Source: Desulfatibacillum aliphaticivorans DSM 15576 | GTDB lineage: Bacteria > Desulfobacterota > Desulfobacteria > Desulfobacterales > Desulfatibacillaceae | Reading direction: 5' to 3' | DNA: 64,000 nt | NCBI RefSeq assembly: GCF_000429905.1 | Contig: NZ_KE386983.1 | Coordinates: forward strand, 1-64,000 | In this document: in pieces, positions 17,665 to 26,010 of the stretch | Numbering within the stretch: the first letter of the stretch is position 1 | Layout of the letters: each line of letters starts with the position of its first letter | Program-made: the position numbers and the translations under genes | Notes under the pieces: generated by a model | Seen by the model: the letters and a program-made list of their open reading frames with translations, nothing else | Told to the model about the DNA's origin: nothing | The model's database searches: none

Positions 17665-18665
17665 TTTTCGGAATTCCTCCAACTCAATGCCGCCTGCTTT
17701 ACAGCCTCATAAAGAGGGCCTGGATTTCCCGAAAGAAGGTTGCTCAACTCCACATAAGGATAGATGAAGCACCCCCGGCAATCCGTTATGGGCATTCGCC
17801 GGAACGCTTCCACAAATCCCAAATCCTTCCCCGAGGGCGCGGCGTCCGAGTCCAGGTTGACATGGCACCGGCAGACTCGGCCCGAGGGAGTGACGAATCC
17901 TCCGTAAAAGCCAAGTTTACACCGTATTTTTTCAACAGAAGCGTCAGGATAGCGCATTAAGGATTTCAGATATGATCTTGAGCAGCAAACAGGCCTGCCC
18001 CGCCTTTTGGCCGCCTGTAAAAAACACACGCCCTTTTTAAATTCCTCCAAATCCGGGAGGATGCTTGCGGCTTTCCCGGAGCTGACCGCGCAGGGAGTGA
18101 CGGGCTGGAAAAAGCATTGGGCGCCCATGTCCTCGGACAAACGAAGCACATGAGGAATTTGATTTGTATTTTGTTTGCTCACCACCATGGCGAAGATCAG
18201 CTTCTTCCCAGCTTTGACGGCCTCCTCCCCCCCCTGGACGGCCCCGGCATAGGCTCCTTGCCCCCTCAGGCTGTCATGAACCTCTTGGTTTCCGTCCAGG
18301 CTGATCACCGCTGCGTCCACCCACTTCAGCAGCCCCTTTCTTTCCGGAAGCAGCAGGCCGTTGGTGTTCAAGGTGATCAAGGCTTTGCCGTGGGCCGCCC
18401 GAAGCAGCCGGTCAAGATCCTGACGTAAAAGAGGCTCGCCTCCGCTGAATCCCATACGCAGAGTTCCCGCCTGTAAAAATGCATGGATGGCTTCCAGCCA
18501 TTGATCTGCGTCCATTTCGTCGGAGGGCAGGTCCGGGAAGCCGCAATAGGCGCAGCGCAGGTTGCAGCGATGGGTTACGATCATGCCAATGGAGGCGGGA
18601 AAACGTCTTCCAAGAACCCTGGCTGTCATCAGCCGGGCAAGCGAAATGGGCGTTCGCCTTTTCAA
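17661..18665 (-). CDS. radical SAM protein with SPASM-like C-terminus
   Basis: The 334-residue protein has a MoaA/PqqE-type radical SAM core: CNLRCAYC (Cys34, 38, 41), a GGEPLL motif near residue 76 and a LDG near residue 123. It has no B12-binding domain. The C-terminal third holds further cysteines (CKLGFYGG, GRVCRCHVN, DCRGCFIYPYVE), as expected of an auxiliary-cluster (SPASM/twitch-like) domain. Translation starts at TTG, overlapping the UbiA stop (TTGA) and preceded by GAGGGGG. It is the middle gene of a coupled UbiA / radical SAM / propeller cassette, so it may modify a prenylated product (inference). Confidence 0.85.
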   Translation of the reverse strand: MKRRTPISLARLMTARVLGRRFPASIGMIVTHRCNLRCAYCGFPDLPSDEMDADQWLEAIHAFLQAGTLRMGFSGGEPLLRQDLDRLLRAAHGKALITLNTNGLLLPERKGLLKWVDAAVISLDGNQEVHDSLRGQGAYAGAVQGGEEAVKAGKKLIFAMVVSKQNTNQIPHVLRLSEDMGAQCFFQPVTPCAVSSGKAASILPDLEEFKKGVCFLQAAKRRGRPVCCSRSYLKSLMRYPDASVEKIRCKLGFYGGFVTPSGRVCRCHVNLDSDAAPSGKDLGFVEAFRRMPITDCRGCFIYPYVELSNLLSGNPGPLYEAVKQAALSWRNSEK

Positions 18666-19579
18666 ATCGCCCCCTCAAGCCTGCCCCGAAGCATCCACAA
18701 AGCCAGGAGTCCAAGGCCTAGAATAATGTTCGAAAACCGGAAGAAAAGGCGCATTTTTGCAAGGTCCCTCTCATGCGAGTATAGGCTCATCAGGCCTATT
18801 TCAAAAAGTGAAATCGCCGAGATTAAAAGAGCATCCCCCGCCGCGAGATATCCGGGAAAAAAGCCGACCCATCCAAGCAAGGCGCGAAACAGGGCCAAAA
18901 GCCTCATGAATCCGATGGTTTTTTTCTTTCCCGCTTTTACGGCTACCGTTTGAACGCCCGCTTTTAGGTCGCTTTCCCTGTCCTGAATTTCATGGGCCAA
19001 TTGGGGAATCATCACGCTGGGGCAAAAAACAAGAGCCATAAAAAAGCCGCCAGCGGCCGCCCCCCCTGAAATGAGCATGCCCATAGTAAAAATGGGAATG
19101 AAGATCAGGCAGTTCGTCAGACTGCCGGCTATGAAGATTCGTTTAACCTGAAACGGGCCGGAATATAACCAGGAAGCCAGGTGCATGCCGGTTGCAAGCA
19201 GGCCCGCGGGAACGGATACCAGCCAGGAAAGGACCCAGCCTGCAAGGCCTGCCGTCAGCGCCAGGTAACGGGCCTGGTTAAAGGGGATGCGGCCTGCCGT
19301 AATAGGGTTTTTCGCGGGCGCGTCCAAATCTCTGTCAAATAAATTGTTGTAGCCGTAAGTGAAGGAAAGGTAAGCGCAGCAACAGCCGAACCCCACGTAA
19401 AATGGAGTGGTCATCGGAATTTCTCCTGCAGCGTACACCGCTCCCAGCAAGTAAAGCCCCAGAAAATGGACCCAACCTCCCACTCTAAAAAAGTTCAATA
19501 TACTGAAGAGCGCTTGTATGGCATTCCCCAGGCGGGAACCCAAAGCATGGCTTTGGGCGGGCGCGGCGTGTGCTGGCAT
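18662..19579 (-). CDS. UbiA-family prenyltransferase
   Basis: The 305-residue protein begins MPAHAAPAQSHALG at an ATG behind GGAGGGGGAG; longer readings lack this. It has about eight TM segments and both aspartate-rich motifs of the UbiA fold: NNLFDRDLD (residues 78-86), and DRESDLKAGVQT near residue 200. UbiA enzymes transfer a prenyl chain from its diphosphate to an aromatic or glycerol-type acceptor at the membrane. There are no quinone-pathway genes alongside; instead it heads a coupled cassette with a radical SAM enzyme and a propeller protein, so the acceptor is probably not ubiquinone or menaquinone precursor (inference). Confidence 0.85.
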   Translation of the reverse strand: MPAHAAPAQSHALGSRLGNAIQALFSILNFFRVGGWVHFLGLYLLGAVYAAGEIPMTTPFYVGFGCCCAYLSFTYGYNNLFDRDLDAPAKNPITAGRIPFNQARYLALTAGLAGWVLSWLVSVPAGLLATGMHLASWLYSGPFQVKRIFIAGSLTNCLIFIPIFTMGMLISGGAAAGGFFMALVFCPSVMIPQLAHEIQDRESDLKAGVQTVAVKAGKKKTIGFMRLLALFRALLGWVGFFPGYLAAGDALLISAISLFEIGLMSLYSHERDLAKMRLFFRFSNIILGLGLLALWMLRGRLEGAI

Positions 19580-19886
19580 GTCTCCCCCTCCAAGACGCTT
19601 AAACTTAGCTTGAAAAATGTATAACAGCGGCATGAATGCAAGTCAATGGATCTCATGGACGCATTGAGCGGTATGCTTGCAGGCGGGGGCGGCAAAACAC
19701 TGCTTCTGCCTGTCCGTTCAAAGATTATACACTCGGAAAACTTCATCGGTCGGAATTATTTTATGGACTTTTAGAACCAAAGGGGCGTATAATTCCGTTA
19801 CTTTTCACAAGGCAAATTTTAGGCCCATTTTTTTCCCAACACAAGACCTATTCCCCGAAAATTTCTTACAATAAGGAGCAATGGTA

Positions 19887-21554
19887 ATGGAACTTATCAA
19901 AGGCTTTCCCGCCACTAGTCAAGACAGGTATCCCTTAAATGTAACCAACATTATTAAACATTCCGTTAGAAATTACGGTCCCCAGGAAATCGCCAGCAGA
20001 AGACTGGACGGCAGCATGTTCCGCTACACCTATAGCGACGCATATGAACGCATGCAGCGTTTGGCCAACGGCCTGACCAAACTGGGCGTCAAGGTGGGAG
20101 ACCGGGTGGGCGTGCTGGCCTGGAATTCCAATGAAAATTACGAAGTGTATTTCGGCGTGCCCGGAATGGGCGCCGTCATGCTGCTTTTGAATCTGCGGTT
20201 GACTCCCCAGGACCTGGCCTACGTGGTGGAGCACAGCGGCTGCGAATACATTATTGTGGACGAAACCCTGCTGCCCATCGCCCACGCCCTGGCGCCTCTC
20301 TGCCCGCAGATCAAAGGCTACGTGGTGATTACCATGCCGGGCAAAAAAATGTCCGACGTGGAAACGCCCCTGGAGAACACCCACTCCTATGAAGAACTGC
20401 TGGCCGAATCCGACCCGGTTTTCGACTGGCCCATGATGGAGGAAACCTCAGCCTACGCAGCCTGCTACACCACGGGCACCACGGGCAAGCCCAAGGGCGT
20501 GTATTACTCCCATCGCGACGTGTATCTGCACTCCATGTGCATCGGCATGAACACGGGCATGAACGTCAAGGACACCTGCTGCCAGATCGTCCCCATGTTC
20601 CACGCTTTGGGCTGGGGCCTTCCCCAGGCGGCCACTTTGGTGGGATCCCGCATTATCCTGCCCGGCATGTACACCCTGGAGACCCTGGACTCCCTGAGCA
20701 AGCTCATCGTGGATGAAGGCGTGACCATGAGCGCCGGCGCCCCGGCAATTTTCATGCCCTTGCTTGAGTACATCAGAAACCTGGAGGAAAGACCCGACCT
20801 CACCGGCGTACGCCTGCTTTCCGGCGCCACCGAGCCCCCGGTCTCCATGATGAAGGGATTCTGGGACATGACCGGCGCGGAAATCATCCATGCCTACGGC
20901 GCCACGGAAACCACCCCGCTGGTCACCATCAACCGCCTCATGCCCTGGCTGGAAACCTCCCTTTCCGAGGACGAAAGATGGAATTTGAAAAAGAAACAGG
21001 GCTTCGCCGTGGGCGGCCTGGATGTGAAGGTGGTGGACGCCACCCTCAAGGACGTGGCCCACGACGGCAAGACCCCCGGTGAAATCCTCATTCGCGGCCC
21101 CTGGATTACGGGCGCCTACCACAACGCCCCGGGCTCCGAAGCCTCGTTTACGGAAGACGGATTCTGGCGCTCCGGCGATGTGGGAACCATGGACGAAAAC
21201 GGCTACCTGAAAATTACGGACCGGGTCAAGGACGTGATCAAGTCCGGCGGCGAGTGGATCAGCTCCGTGGACATGGAAAACGAAATTATCTCCCACAACG
21301 ACGTCCTAGACGCCGCGGTGGTTGGCGTGGAACATCCTAAATGGCAGGAAAGGCCCCTGGCCCTGGTGGTCCTCCGGGATGACGCCAAAGGCAAGGTCAA
21401 CGCGGACGACATCCGGGCTCATTTAAGCAATGTGTTCGCCAAATGGCAGTTGCCCGATGAAGTCCTGTTTGTGGATGAAATTCCCAAGACCAGCGTGGGC
21501 AAAACCGACAAGAAGGTCATCCGCGCCGAGCATAAGGATATGTATTCGGAATGA
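19887..21554 (+). CDS. acyl-CoA synthetase (AMP-forming, fatty-acid type)
   Basis: The 555-residue protein is a full-length ANL-superfamily ligase. It shows the P-loop TTGTTGKPKG (about residues 195-204), the YGATETTP motif, the WRSGDVGTMDENGY motif, and the C-terminal KSGGEWISS and GKTDKK segment with the catalytic lysine. It activates a carboxylic acid with ATP and CoA through an acyl-adenylate; the overall sequence fits medium- or long-chain fatty acid ligases. AAGGAG is 8 nt before the chosen ATG; an ATG 6 nt earlier would be too close. It is monocistronic, with a terminator right after it. The exact chain length is not readable. Confidence 0.92.
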   Translation: MELIKGFPATSQDRYPLNVTNIIKHSVRNYGPQEIASRRLDGSMFRYTYSDAYERMQRLANGLTKLGVKVGDRVGVLAWNSNENYEVYFGVPGMGAVMLLLNLRLTPQDLAYVVEHSGCEYIIVDETLLPIAHALAPLCPQIKGYVVITMPGKKMSDVETPLENTHSYEELLAESDPVFDWPMMEETSAYAACYTTGTTGKPKGVYYSHRDVYLHSMCIGMNTGMNVKDTCCQIVPMFHALGWGLPQAATLVGSRIILPGMYTLETLDSLSKLIVDEGVTMSAGAPAIFMPLLEYIRNLEERPDLTGVRLLSGATEPPVSMMKGFWDMTGAEIIHAYGATETTPLVTINRLMPWLETSLSEDERWNLKKKQGFAVGGLDVKVVDATLKDVAHDGKTPGEILIRGPWITGAYHNAPGSEASFTEDGFWRSGDVGTMDENGYLKITDRVKDVIKSGGEWISSVDMENEIISHNDVLDAAVVGVEHPKWQERPLALVVLRDDAKGKVNADDIRAHLSNVFAKWQLPDEVLFVDEIPKTSVGKTDKKVIRAEHKDMYSE

Positions 21555-21577
21555 TTTTGATGCAAAACTAACCGCTT

Positions 21578-21613
21578 AAAAAGGGCGTCTTGCCAAAGCA
21601 GGGCGCCCTTTTT
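21578..21613 (+). terminator. rho-independent terminator after acyl-CoA synthetase gene
   Basis: AAAAAGGGCG pairs with CGCCCTTTTT around an inner TTGC/GCA stem, ending in a T run. It lies 24 bp after the stop codon. The stretch to 21988 is otherwise gene-free. Confidence 0.8.
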
Positions 21614-21675
21614 GCCCCTGATGCCGGCGCCCGCCGCTGAAGTAAAAAACGGAGGCATTGCGCCTTAAAATATAT

Positions 21676-21690
21676 AACGAGCGCTCGAAA
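21676..21690. promoter_or_regulatory. palindrome CGAGCGCTCG, possible operator
   Basis: A perfect 10-bp palindrome flanked by AT-rich sequence (ATATATAACGAGCGCTCGAAAAAAA) in the gene-free region 21614-21988. Its look is that of a TetR-type operator, but no regulator gene is nearby and it lies 300 bp before the next gene. Speculative. Confidence 0.25.
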
Positions 21691-21988
21691 AAAAGTTTTT
21701 TTTATTATTTCAAATAGGATGGAGCATTTCCTGGAAAACCTACGATTTTGTCGCTTGACTCCGCTCAAAAATCCAAAATAAGATACCTGAACTCTGAATG
21801 AATCACTGCCCCTAATATTTTATTTGACGGGATGGGAGCATTTCCCCGTCACCTTTTTCGGTTAAGCGCCGACTTAATTCAAAAGGGCTTGCTCGAAGGC
21901 CTTATTTGGACCTGAAAAAGCCGGGCGCTGCAATCCAACTGGAGATCCGGCATAGAAGCATGGAAAGCAAAAAAGCGGAGAAGGAATA

Positions 21989-22390
21989 ATGAATGTCCAG
22001 TCACACGACATTGCAGATAAGGAACGCATCCTGATAGTCGACGATGAACCCCAGGTCTTGAAGGTCATGAAGCGCATGCTGGAGTTTTCCGGCTATACGG
22101 TGACGGCCATGGAAAACAGCGTGGAGGCTCTCCAAACCTTTGGCGAAGCCCCGGACTCCTTCAACGCGGTGTTTACGGATATGTGCATGCCTCAGATGAA
22201 CGGGGATGTGCTGTCTTCGCGCATGAAGGAAATCCGCCCGGACATCCCCATCATTCTGTGCACGGGGTATTCCGAGCTGTTTTCCGAGGAAAAAGCCCGG
22301 GAAGCCGGCTTGGCCGGCTATCTGCAAAAACCCATCTATCACAAGCAAATGGTCGAAACGCTGCGTCAGGCGTTGAATTGTCCGAAATAA
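21989..22390 (+). CDS. single-domain response regulator (CheY-like receiver)
   Basis: The 133-residue product is a receiver domain only. It has the acidic pair in ILIVDDEP (Asp18-Asp19), phosphoacceptor Asp64 in VFTDMCMPQMNG, Thr92 in LCTGYS and Lys114 in LQKPIY. There is no output domain and no histidine kinase nearby, so it acts either as a phosphorelay intermediate or by binding a target. The ATG follows GGAGAAGGAATA. The receiver sequence type (FTDMCMPQMNG, GYSE) is like receivers found at the end of hybrid kinases. The next gene is 90 bp downstream. Confidence 0.88.
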   Translation: MNVQSHDIADKERILIVDDEPQVLKVMKRMLEFSGYTVTAMENSVEALQTFGEAPDSFNAVFTDMCMPQMNGDVLSSRMKEIRPDIPIILCTGYSELFSEEKAREAGLAGYLQKPIYHKQMVETLRQALNCPK

Positions 22391-22480
22391 CTTGAGACTT
22401 TGCCCTAATGATTGTAAGGTCAGGCCATAAAAAATCATAACCTGAGGATGGGCTGAAAACGCCCTGGAGGAGGAGATTGC

Positions 22481-22942
22481 ATGGCCTTGAAACTGAGTCT
22501 GGAACTGAACGAAACAATCGACCTGCCTTGCGACTTTAATAAGGCTTTCGATTTTTTCATGGACGTCAATGCAACCGGAAAATGCTTCACCAAAGTAGAG
22601 GAAATCAAGGACCTGGGGGATGACAAGTACCATTACATCATGGCGAAGGAAGGCGTGGGCAAGTATTCCGTCCAGGTGGAATACGCCGCCAAATACTCCT
22701 TTGACCGGGATAAAGGCGTTGTGGAATGGACGCCCGTCAAGGGCATAGGAAACGGCGTGTGCAGCGGCAAATCCGTGATTACGGAAAGCGGCGGCAAGGT
22801 TAAGGTGGATTTTTCCACCACCATGAACCTGGAGCTTCCCCTGCCGGGCCTGGCCAAGCCTATCATCAAGCCTTTCGTCAACCGGGAATTCGAAAAATCC
22901 ATGGAGCAGTTCAGGGACAACGTCATCAAAGCGCTAAGCTGA
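22481..22942 (+). CDS. SRPBCC-fold protein, CoxG/polyketide-cyclase-like
   Basis: The 153-residue protein starts behind GGAGGAGGAG. An N-terminal strand, a helix with FDFFMDVNATGKCFTKVEEIKDLGDDKYHYIM, six further strands and a long C-terminal helix (EFEKSMEQFRDNVIKAL) match the SRPBCC (START-like) helix-grip fold, close to the CoxG subgroup. Members bind hydrophobic ligands or lipids in a cavity; none of the catalytic roles can be assigned. It is followed immediately by a strong terminator. Location is presumably cytoplasmic. Confidence 0.75.
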   Translation: MALKLSLELNETIDLPCDFNKAFDFFMDVNATGKCFTKVEEIKDLGDDKYHYIMAKEGVGKYSVQVEYAAKYSFDRDKGVVEWTPVKGIGNGVCSGKSVITESGGKVKVDFSTTMNLELPLPGLAKPIIKPFVNREFEKSMEQFRDNVIKALS

Positions 22943-22949
22943 TCACAGC

Positions 22950-22980
22950 AACGGGAAGGGGAAAACCCTTCCCGTTTTTT
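22950..22980 (+). terminator. rho-independent terminator
   Basis: AACGGGAAGGG, loop GAAAA, CCCTTCCCGTTTTTT: an 11-bp perfect stem with a T tail, 8 bp after the stop of the SRPBCC gene. Confidence 0.93.
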
Positions 22981-23150
22981 AATAATTCCCCCAATAATAT
23001 GTATTTTTAGGCGGTTATTGCGGCGGCGCATTCTTACGTAAACCTTCGCCCCTCCCCAGCCTCTTGATTAAACGCCGAGGCCGCCTTATATTCATAACAA
23101 CAATAATTCACTCCGGTTGTTTTTCAGGAACCCCGATCAAGGAGGCGGCA

Positions 23151-23570
23151 GTGCTTTATTTGCATCCCCTTTTCCAATCGCTCATGTTCATTCTATGCCT
23201 TTACGCCTTTTACTTGGGCTTCGCCCGTTTTAAAAGCCTGCACTTGCATCAAAAGGCGAAATTTCAACGAAAAAGGCACGCTCTTTTCGGACTGATCGGA
23301 TTGGCCGGCTTTCTGGGCGGCATGGCGGGCGGCTCAATCATCGGGGGGATCTACAAACTGGATCCCTTGATCGGAGAATTGCATGAAGCCGCGGGCGCGG
23401 TCATGGCGGTATTGATGATTTTCGCCCTGGCAACCGGCCTGATTCAGTACTTAAAGCCCAAACCCCGCAAACTCATGCCTGCATTGCACGCTTTGGCGAA
23501 CCTGATTGTATTGATTCTGTTTTTCGTCCAGGTTTACTCGGGCGTCGGAATTTTGAACCGCGCCGCATAG
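23151..23570 (+). CDS. small integral membrane protein (DUF4079-like)
   Basis: Starting at GTG behind GGAGG gives a 139-residue protein with four hydrophobic segments (about residues 8-24, 48-70, 82-100 and 112-133). A basic loop HQKAKFQRKRHALFGLIG and conserved histidines sit near the membrane edges (LHEAAG, ALHALAN), which resembles DUF4079/cytochrome-b561-like four-helix proteins. Whether it binds haem is unknown. The ATG 87 bp upstream has no ribosome site and would add a non-membrane extension, so I prefer GTG. It is monocistronic. Confidence 0.6.
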   Translation: MLYLHPLFQSLMFILCLYAFYLGFARFKSLHLHQKAKFQRKRHALFGLIGLAGFLGGMAGGSIIGGIYKLDPLIGELHEAAGAVMAVLMIFALATGLIQYLKPKPRKLMPALHALANLIVLILFFVQVYSGVGILNRAA

Positions 23571-23619
23571 CGGCATTGCCATCGACGCCTTTTTAAAGCC
23601 TGGCAGCCTAATTGCGCAT

Positions 23620-23651
23620 AAAAAAGCCCCAAGGCTTGAAAGCCTCGGGGC
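23620..23651 (-). terminator. rho-independent terminator of the phaR transcript
   Basis: On the minus strand GCCCCGAGGCT, loop TTCA, AGCCTTGGGGC followed by TTTTTT. It lies about 70 bp beyond the phaR stop codon and also faces the end of the plus-strand membrane protein gene. Confidence 0.88.
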
Positions 23652-23720
23652 GTATATAGTCAGGCTTTCCGGCAGAGGGTCGCCGGACGCCGCTGTGTGT
23701 AGATGGGACGCGGTGCAGTA

Positions 23721-24308
23721 TTACCCGCGGGCTTTTTTCTTGGCCGGAGCTTTTTCCTTTTCCCCCGGAGCGCCGTCCTTCTGCAACTCCTCCACCTGTT
23801 TGGTAAGCGCGGCCACCTGTTTTTCCAGCTCCTCCACTTGCTCGGCGGAAACCAGGTTCATCACTCCTAAAACTTCGTTCACCCGCTGGTCGATTTTTTC
23901 GGATATCCAGCCCTTGAGATTGGAAGCGTAACCCATGACTTCGCTTTTAAACCGGCTGCCCTCGGACTCAGACAATTCGTTGTTTTTCACCATGCGGGAG
24001 ACGACTTTGTCCAACTCTCCCTCCGCCATGCTCATGGCGCCCTGCCACAAAGAAACGAACTTGCGAGCCGACAACAGTGTTCCCTGTCCTTTTTGTAAAA
24101 GCTGCATAAGCACCCCCGAGGGCACGCCCTTGTCCCTGGCTAAAAGCTGGGACATGGTTGCGGCGGTCAGGTCTTCGCCTGTCTTGGAATCCTGAATGAA
24201 CACCTCCTCGCCGGCGCGGACCAGTTCGGAGACCCGGGCCAGGGAGATATATTGTTTGTCTTCGGTGTCATAGAGTTTGCGGTTGGAATACTTTTTTATC
24301 CTGCGCAT
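23721..24308 (-). CDS. phaR: polyhydroxyalkanoate synthesis regulator PhaR
   Basis: The 195-residue protein starts MRRIKKYSNRKLYDTEDKQYISL, the nearly invariant DNA-binding N-terminal domain of PhaR (PHB/PHA accumulation regulator). A second helical region with long heptad-like helices follows, and a Lys/Pro-rich tail. PhaR binds DNA and PHA granules and represses phasin genes until granules form. The phasin gene lies just upstream on the same strand, consistent with that. The upstream ATG in the same frame lacks a ribosome site. A hairpin in the 110-bp spacer to the phasin gene (24345-24378) may reduce read-through. Confident call. Confidence 0.92.
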   Translation of the reverse strand: MRRIKKYSNRKLYDTEDKQYISLARVSELVRAGEEVFIQDSKTGEDLTAATMSQLLARDKGVPSGVLMQLLQKGQGTLLSARKFVSLWQGAMSMAEGELDKVVSRMVKNNELSESEGSRFKSEVMGYASNLKGWISEKIDQRVNEVLGVMNLVSAEQVEELEKQVAALTKQVEELQKDGAPGEKEKAPAKKKARG

Positions 24309-24418
24309 GGATTGCCTTTTATGCTCGGAGTGGTTGTCAAAGGCGGCCCAGCCCCCCTTCAAGGGGACTGGGCTGCGGCCTATGCCTTACCCGGCTCCGG
24401 GCGGCGGTTGTCTGCGCA

Positions 24419-25231
24419 CTATTTGGAGGCCAGGGCCGTCACTTTAGAGGTCAGAGATTTCACTTTTCCGGGTATGGGAAGCCTTGCGGCGATTTTTTTG
24501 CCGTTTTCAGCCATAACGCCGAAGGTCTCCAAAGCGACCATCCCCATATCTTCAACTAGATCGGTCCCGGTTTCAAGGGTTTTTTTGCCGGACTCCAGAG
24601 CTTTCTTGACGTATTTTTCGTTGTACTCAAGCGCGGTAAGGGTCGCCGTGTCCGCCGCGGTCTTCACTTTGCCCTGAATTTTAGCCTTGCGTTCGTTGAC
24701 CAGGGCCTTGCCAAGGTCCACGTAAGCGGAGGCGGTCGTTACAGCGTTCTTGGACATTTCCTCGACAAAATCCACGCCCGTGGTCACAGCAGCCAGGATC
24801 TTGTCGTTGTATCCGGAAACCGGAGCAGGCAGGCTGTCCGTAACCTTTTTGGCGGTGTTGATGACATAAATCGCCTTGGGGTTCTTTTCCGGCGCTTTGG
24901 GCGCCGCTTTCTTTGCAGCAGTCGCTTTGGGTGCGGCGGCTTTCTTGGCCGGAGCTTTTTTCGCCGTGGTCTTTGCCGCAGTTTTCTTGGCGGCCGCTTT
25001 GGGCGCCGCTTTTTTGGCCGGAGCCTTCTTGGCGGCGGTCTTTTTAGCAGCGGTTTTTTGGGCCGGGGCTTTTTTCGCCGCAGCCTTTTTGGGGGCGGCC
25101 TTGGCTTTTATTTCCTTTGCCTCCTCAGCTTTTGCTTCCACTTTTTCAGCCGCCGCCGCAGGCGCTTCTTTGGCGGTTTCGGTTTTTTCCTCCACAGCCG
25201 CTTCAGGCGTTTTGCCGTCTACTTCACTCAT
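24419..25231 (-). CDS. phasin-family protein with Lys/Ala-rich histone-like segment
   Basis: The 270-residue protein begins MSEVDGKTPEAAVEEK at an ATG behind GAGGAG. Residues 42-118 are a low-complexity run of AAKK, APAKK and PKA units like histone H1 or PhaF tails. Residues 120-270 form an amphipathic helical phasin-like domain (VSGYNDKILAAVTTGVDFVEEM, VKTAADTATLTALEYNEKY). Phasins coat polyhydroxyalkanoate granules; a basic AAKK segment in PhaF-type proteins also binds DNA and helps granule segregation. Here the basic part is N-terminal to the phasin domain, whereas PhaF has it C-terminal. It precedes phaR. Confidence 0.82.
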   Translation of the reverse strand: MSEVDGKTPEAAVEEKTETAKEAPAAAAEKVEAKAEEAKEIKAKAAPKKAAAKKAPAQKTAAKKTAAKKAPAKKAAPKAAAKKTAAKTTAKKAPAKKAAAPKATAAKKAAPKAPEKNPKAIYVINTAKKVTDSLPAPVSGYNDKILAAVTTGVDFVEEMSKNAVTTASAYVDLGKALVNERKAKIQGKVKTAADTATLTALEYNEKYVKKALESGKKTLETGTDLVEDMGMVALETFGVMAENGKKIAARLPIPGKVKSLTSKVTALASK

Positions 25232-25557
25232 TGTTCTTCTCCTCTTCACATTGCGATGTTAAAAGATGTAAAAAAAGTTGAAACCTTAAAAAATAAATCC
25301 CGGAGATAATTCCCAGGGCCATGCATACTCAGTATGTCAACTACAATATGACGCAGCGCGTCAATTTGTCAAGGCTTTTTTTTCACAACAAAAAATCCAT
25401 GCTGTTCAAACACGATTCAAACACTGCCATGAAAGGCGGGAGTCTTTTTACCTATACCCGATAGGGCTTTATCTTGACGGAAAAGAATGATAGTCTTAAC
25501 GGAGAAAAATTGAGGGGTAAGGCGGGGTTAATCTAATTTTTACAAAGCAGGATCAAA
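25232..25557. other. gene-free divergent promoter region
   Basis: 326 bp between the divergent phasin and NFACT-R genes. AT-rich; a TTGACG at about 25474 upstream of the NFACT-R gene could be a -35 box, but no good -10 follows. No repeat or RNA was recognised. Confidence 0.4.
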
Positions 25558-25974
25558 ATGGTTTCCCGAACCGGCAAAAAGCGTGATAAAGATAGTTTTT
25601 CTCCTCCTGAGCCTCGGGTTTTCAGGTACGAACTTCCCGGGGGCTGGGAGGTGCTTGCCGGCAAAACCGATGAGGACAACGACCTTTTGAGCCTCAAGAC
25701 GGCCAGGCCCAACGACTGGTGGTTTCACGTGCGCGGCATGCCGGGCAGCCACGTGGTTTTACGGGCCAGGGATGGGGAGCAGCCGGACTCTCAGGTTAAA
25801 AAGCAGGCTGCGGCCATTGCCGCGTATCACAGCAAGGCCCGGAACGGCGGAATCGTTCCGGTGTCGTGCACCCAGGCGTGCAACGTGACCAAGCCCCGGG
25901 GCGCCAAGCCCGGGACCGTGCATATAAAAAAAGAAGTGGTCTATAAAGTCCGGCCCTCAAGCGGAGAGGAGTAA
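25558..25974 (+). CDS. stand-alone NFACT-R (DUF814) domain protein
   Basis: The 138-residue protein corresponds to the NFACT-R domain alone: GGWEVLAGKTDEDNDLLSL, then NDWWFHVRGMPGSHVVL, a VKKQAAAIAAYHSKAR helix and TKPRGAKPGTVHI. In RqcH/NEMF this domain binds tRNA or ribosome-associated RNA during rescue of stalled ribosomes, but it is normally fused to NFACT-N and coiled-coil domains, which are absent here. A short basic N-terminal leader (SRTGKKRDK) precedes it. It is followed within 40 bp by the cyclophilin gene. An RNA-related role is likely; more cannot be said. Confidence 0.85.
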   Translation: MVSRTGKKRDKDSFSPPEPRVFRYELPGGWEVLAGKTDEDNDLLSLKTARPNDWWFHVRGMPGSHVVLRARDGEQPDSQVKKQAAAIAAYHSKARNGGIVPVSCTQACNVTKPRGAKPGTVHIKKEVVYKVRPSSGEE

Positions 25975-26010
25975 CGCCGGATGATTCAAGATAATTTTTG
26001 CGGAGGCGCT

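Noticed and set aside
24345..24378. Hairpin between phasin and phaR as a full terminator
   Set aside because: The stem CAGCCC/GGGCTG is good but is not followed by a T run on the minus strand, so I mention it only as a possible attenuator.
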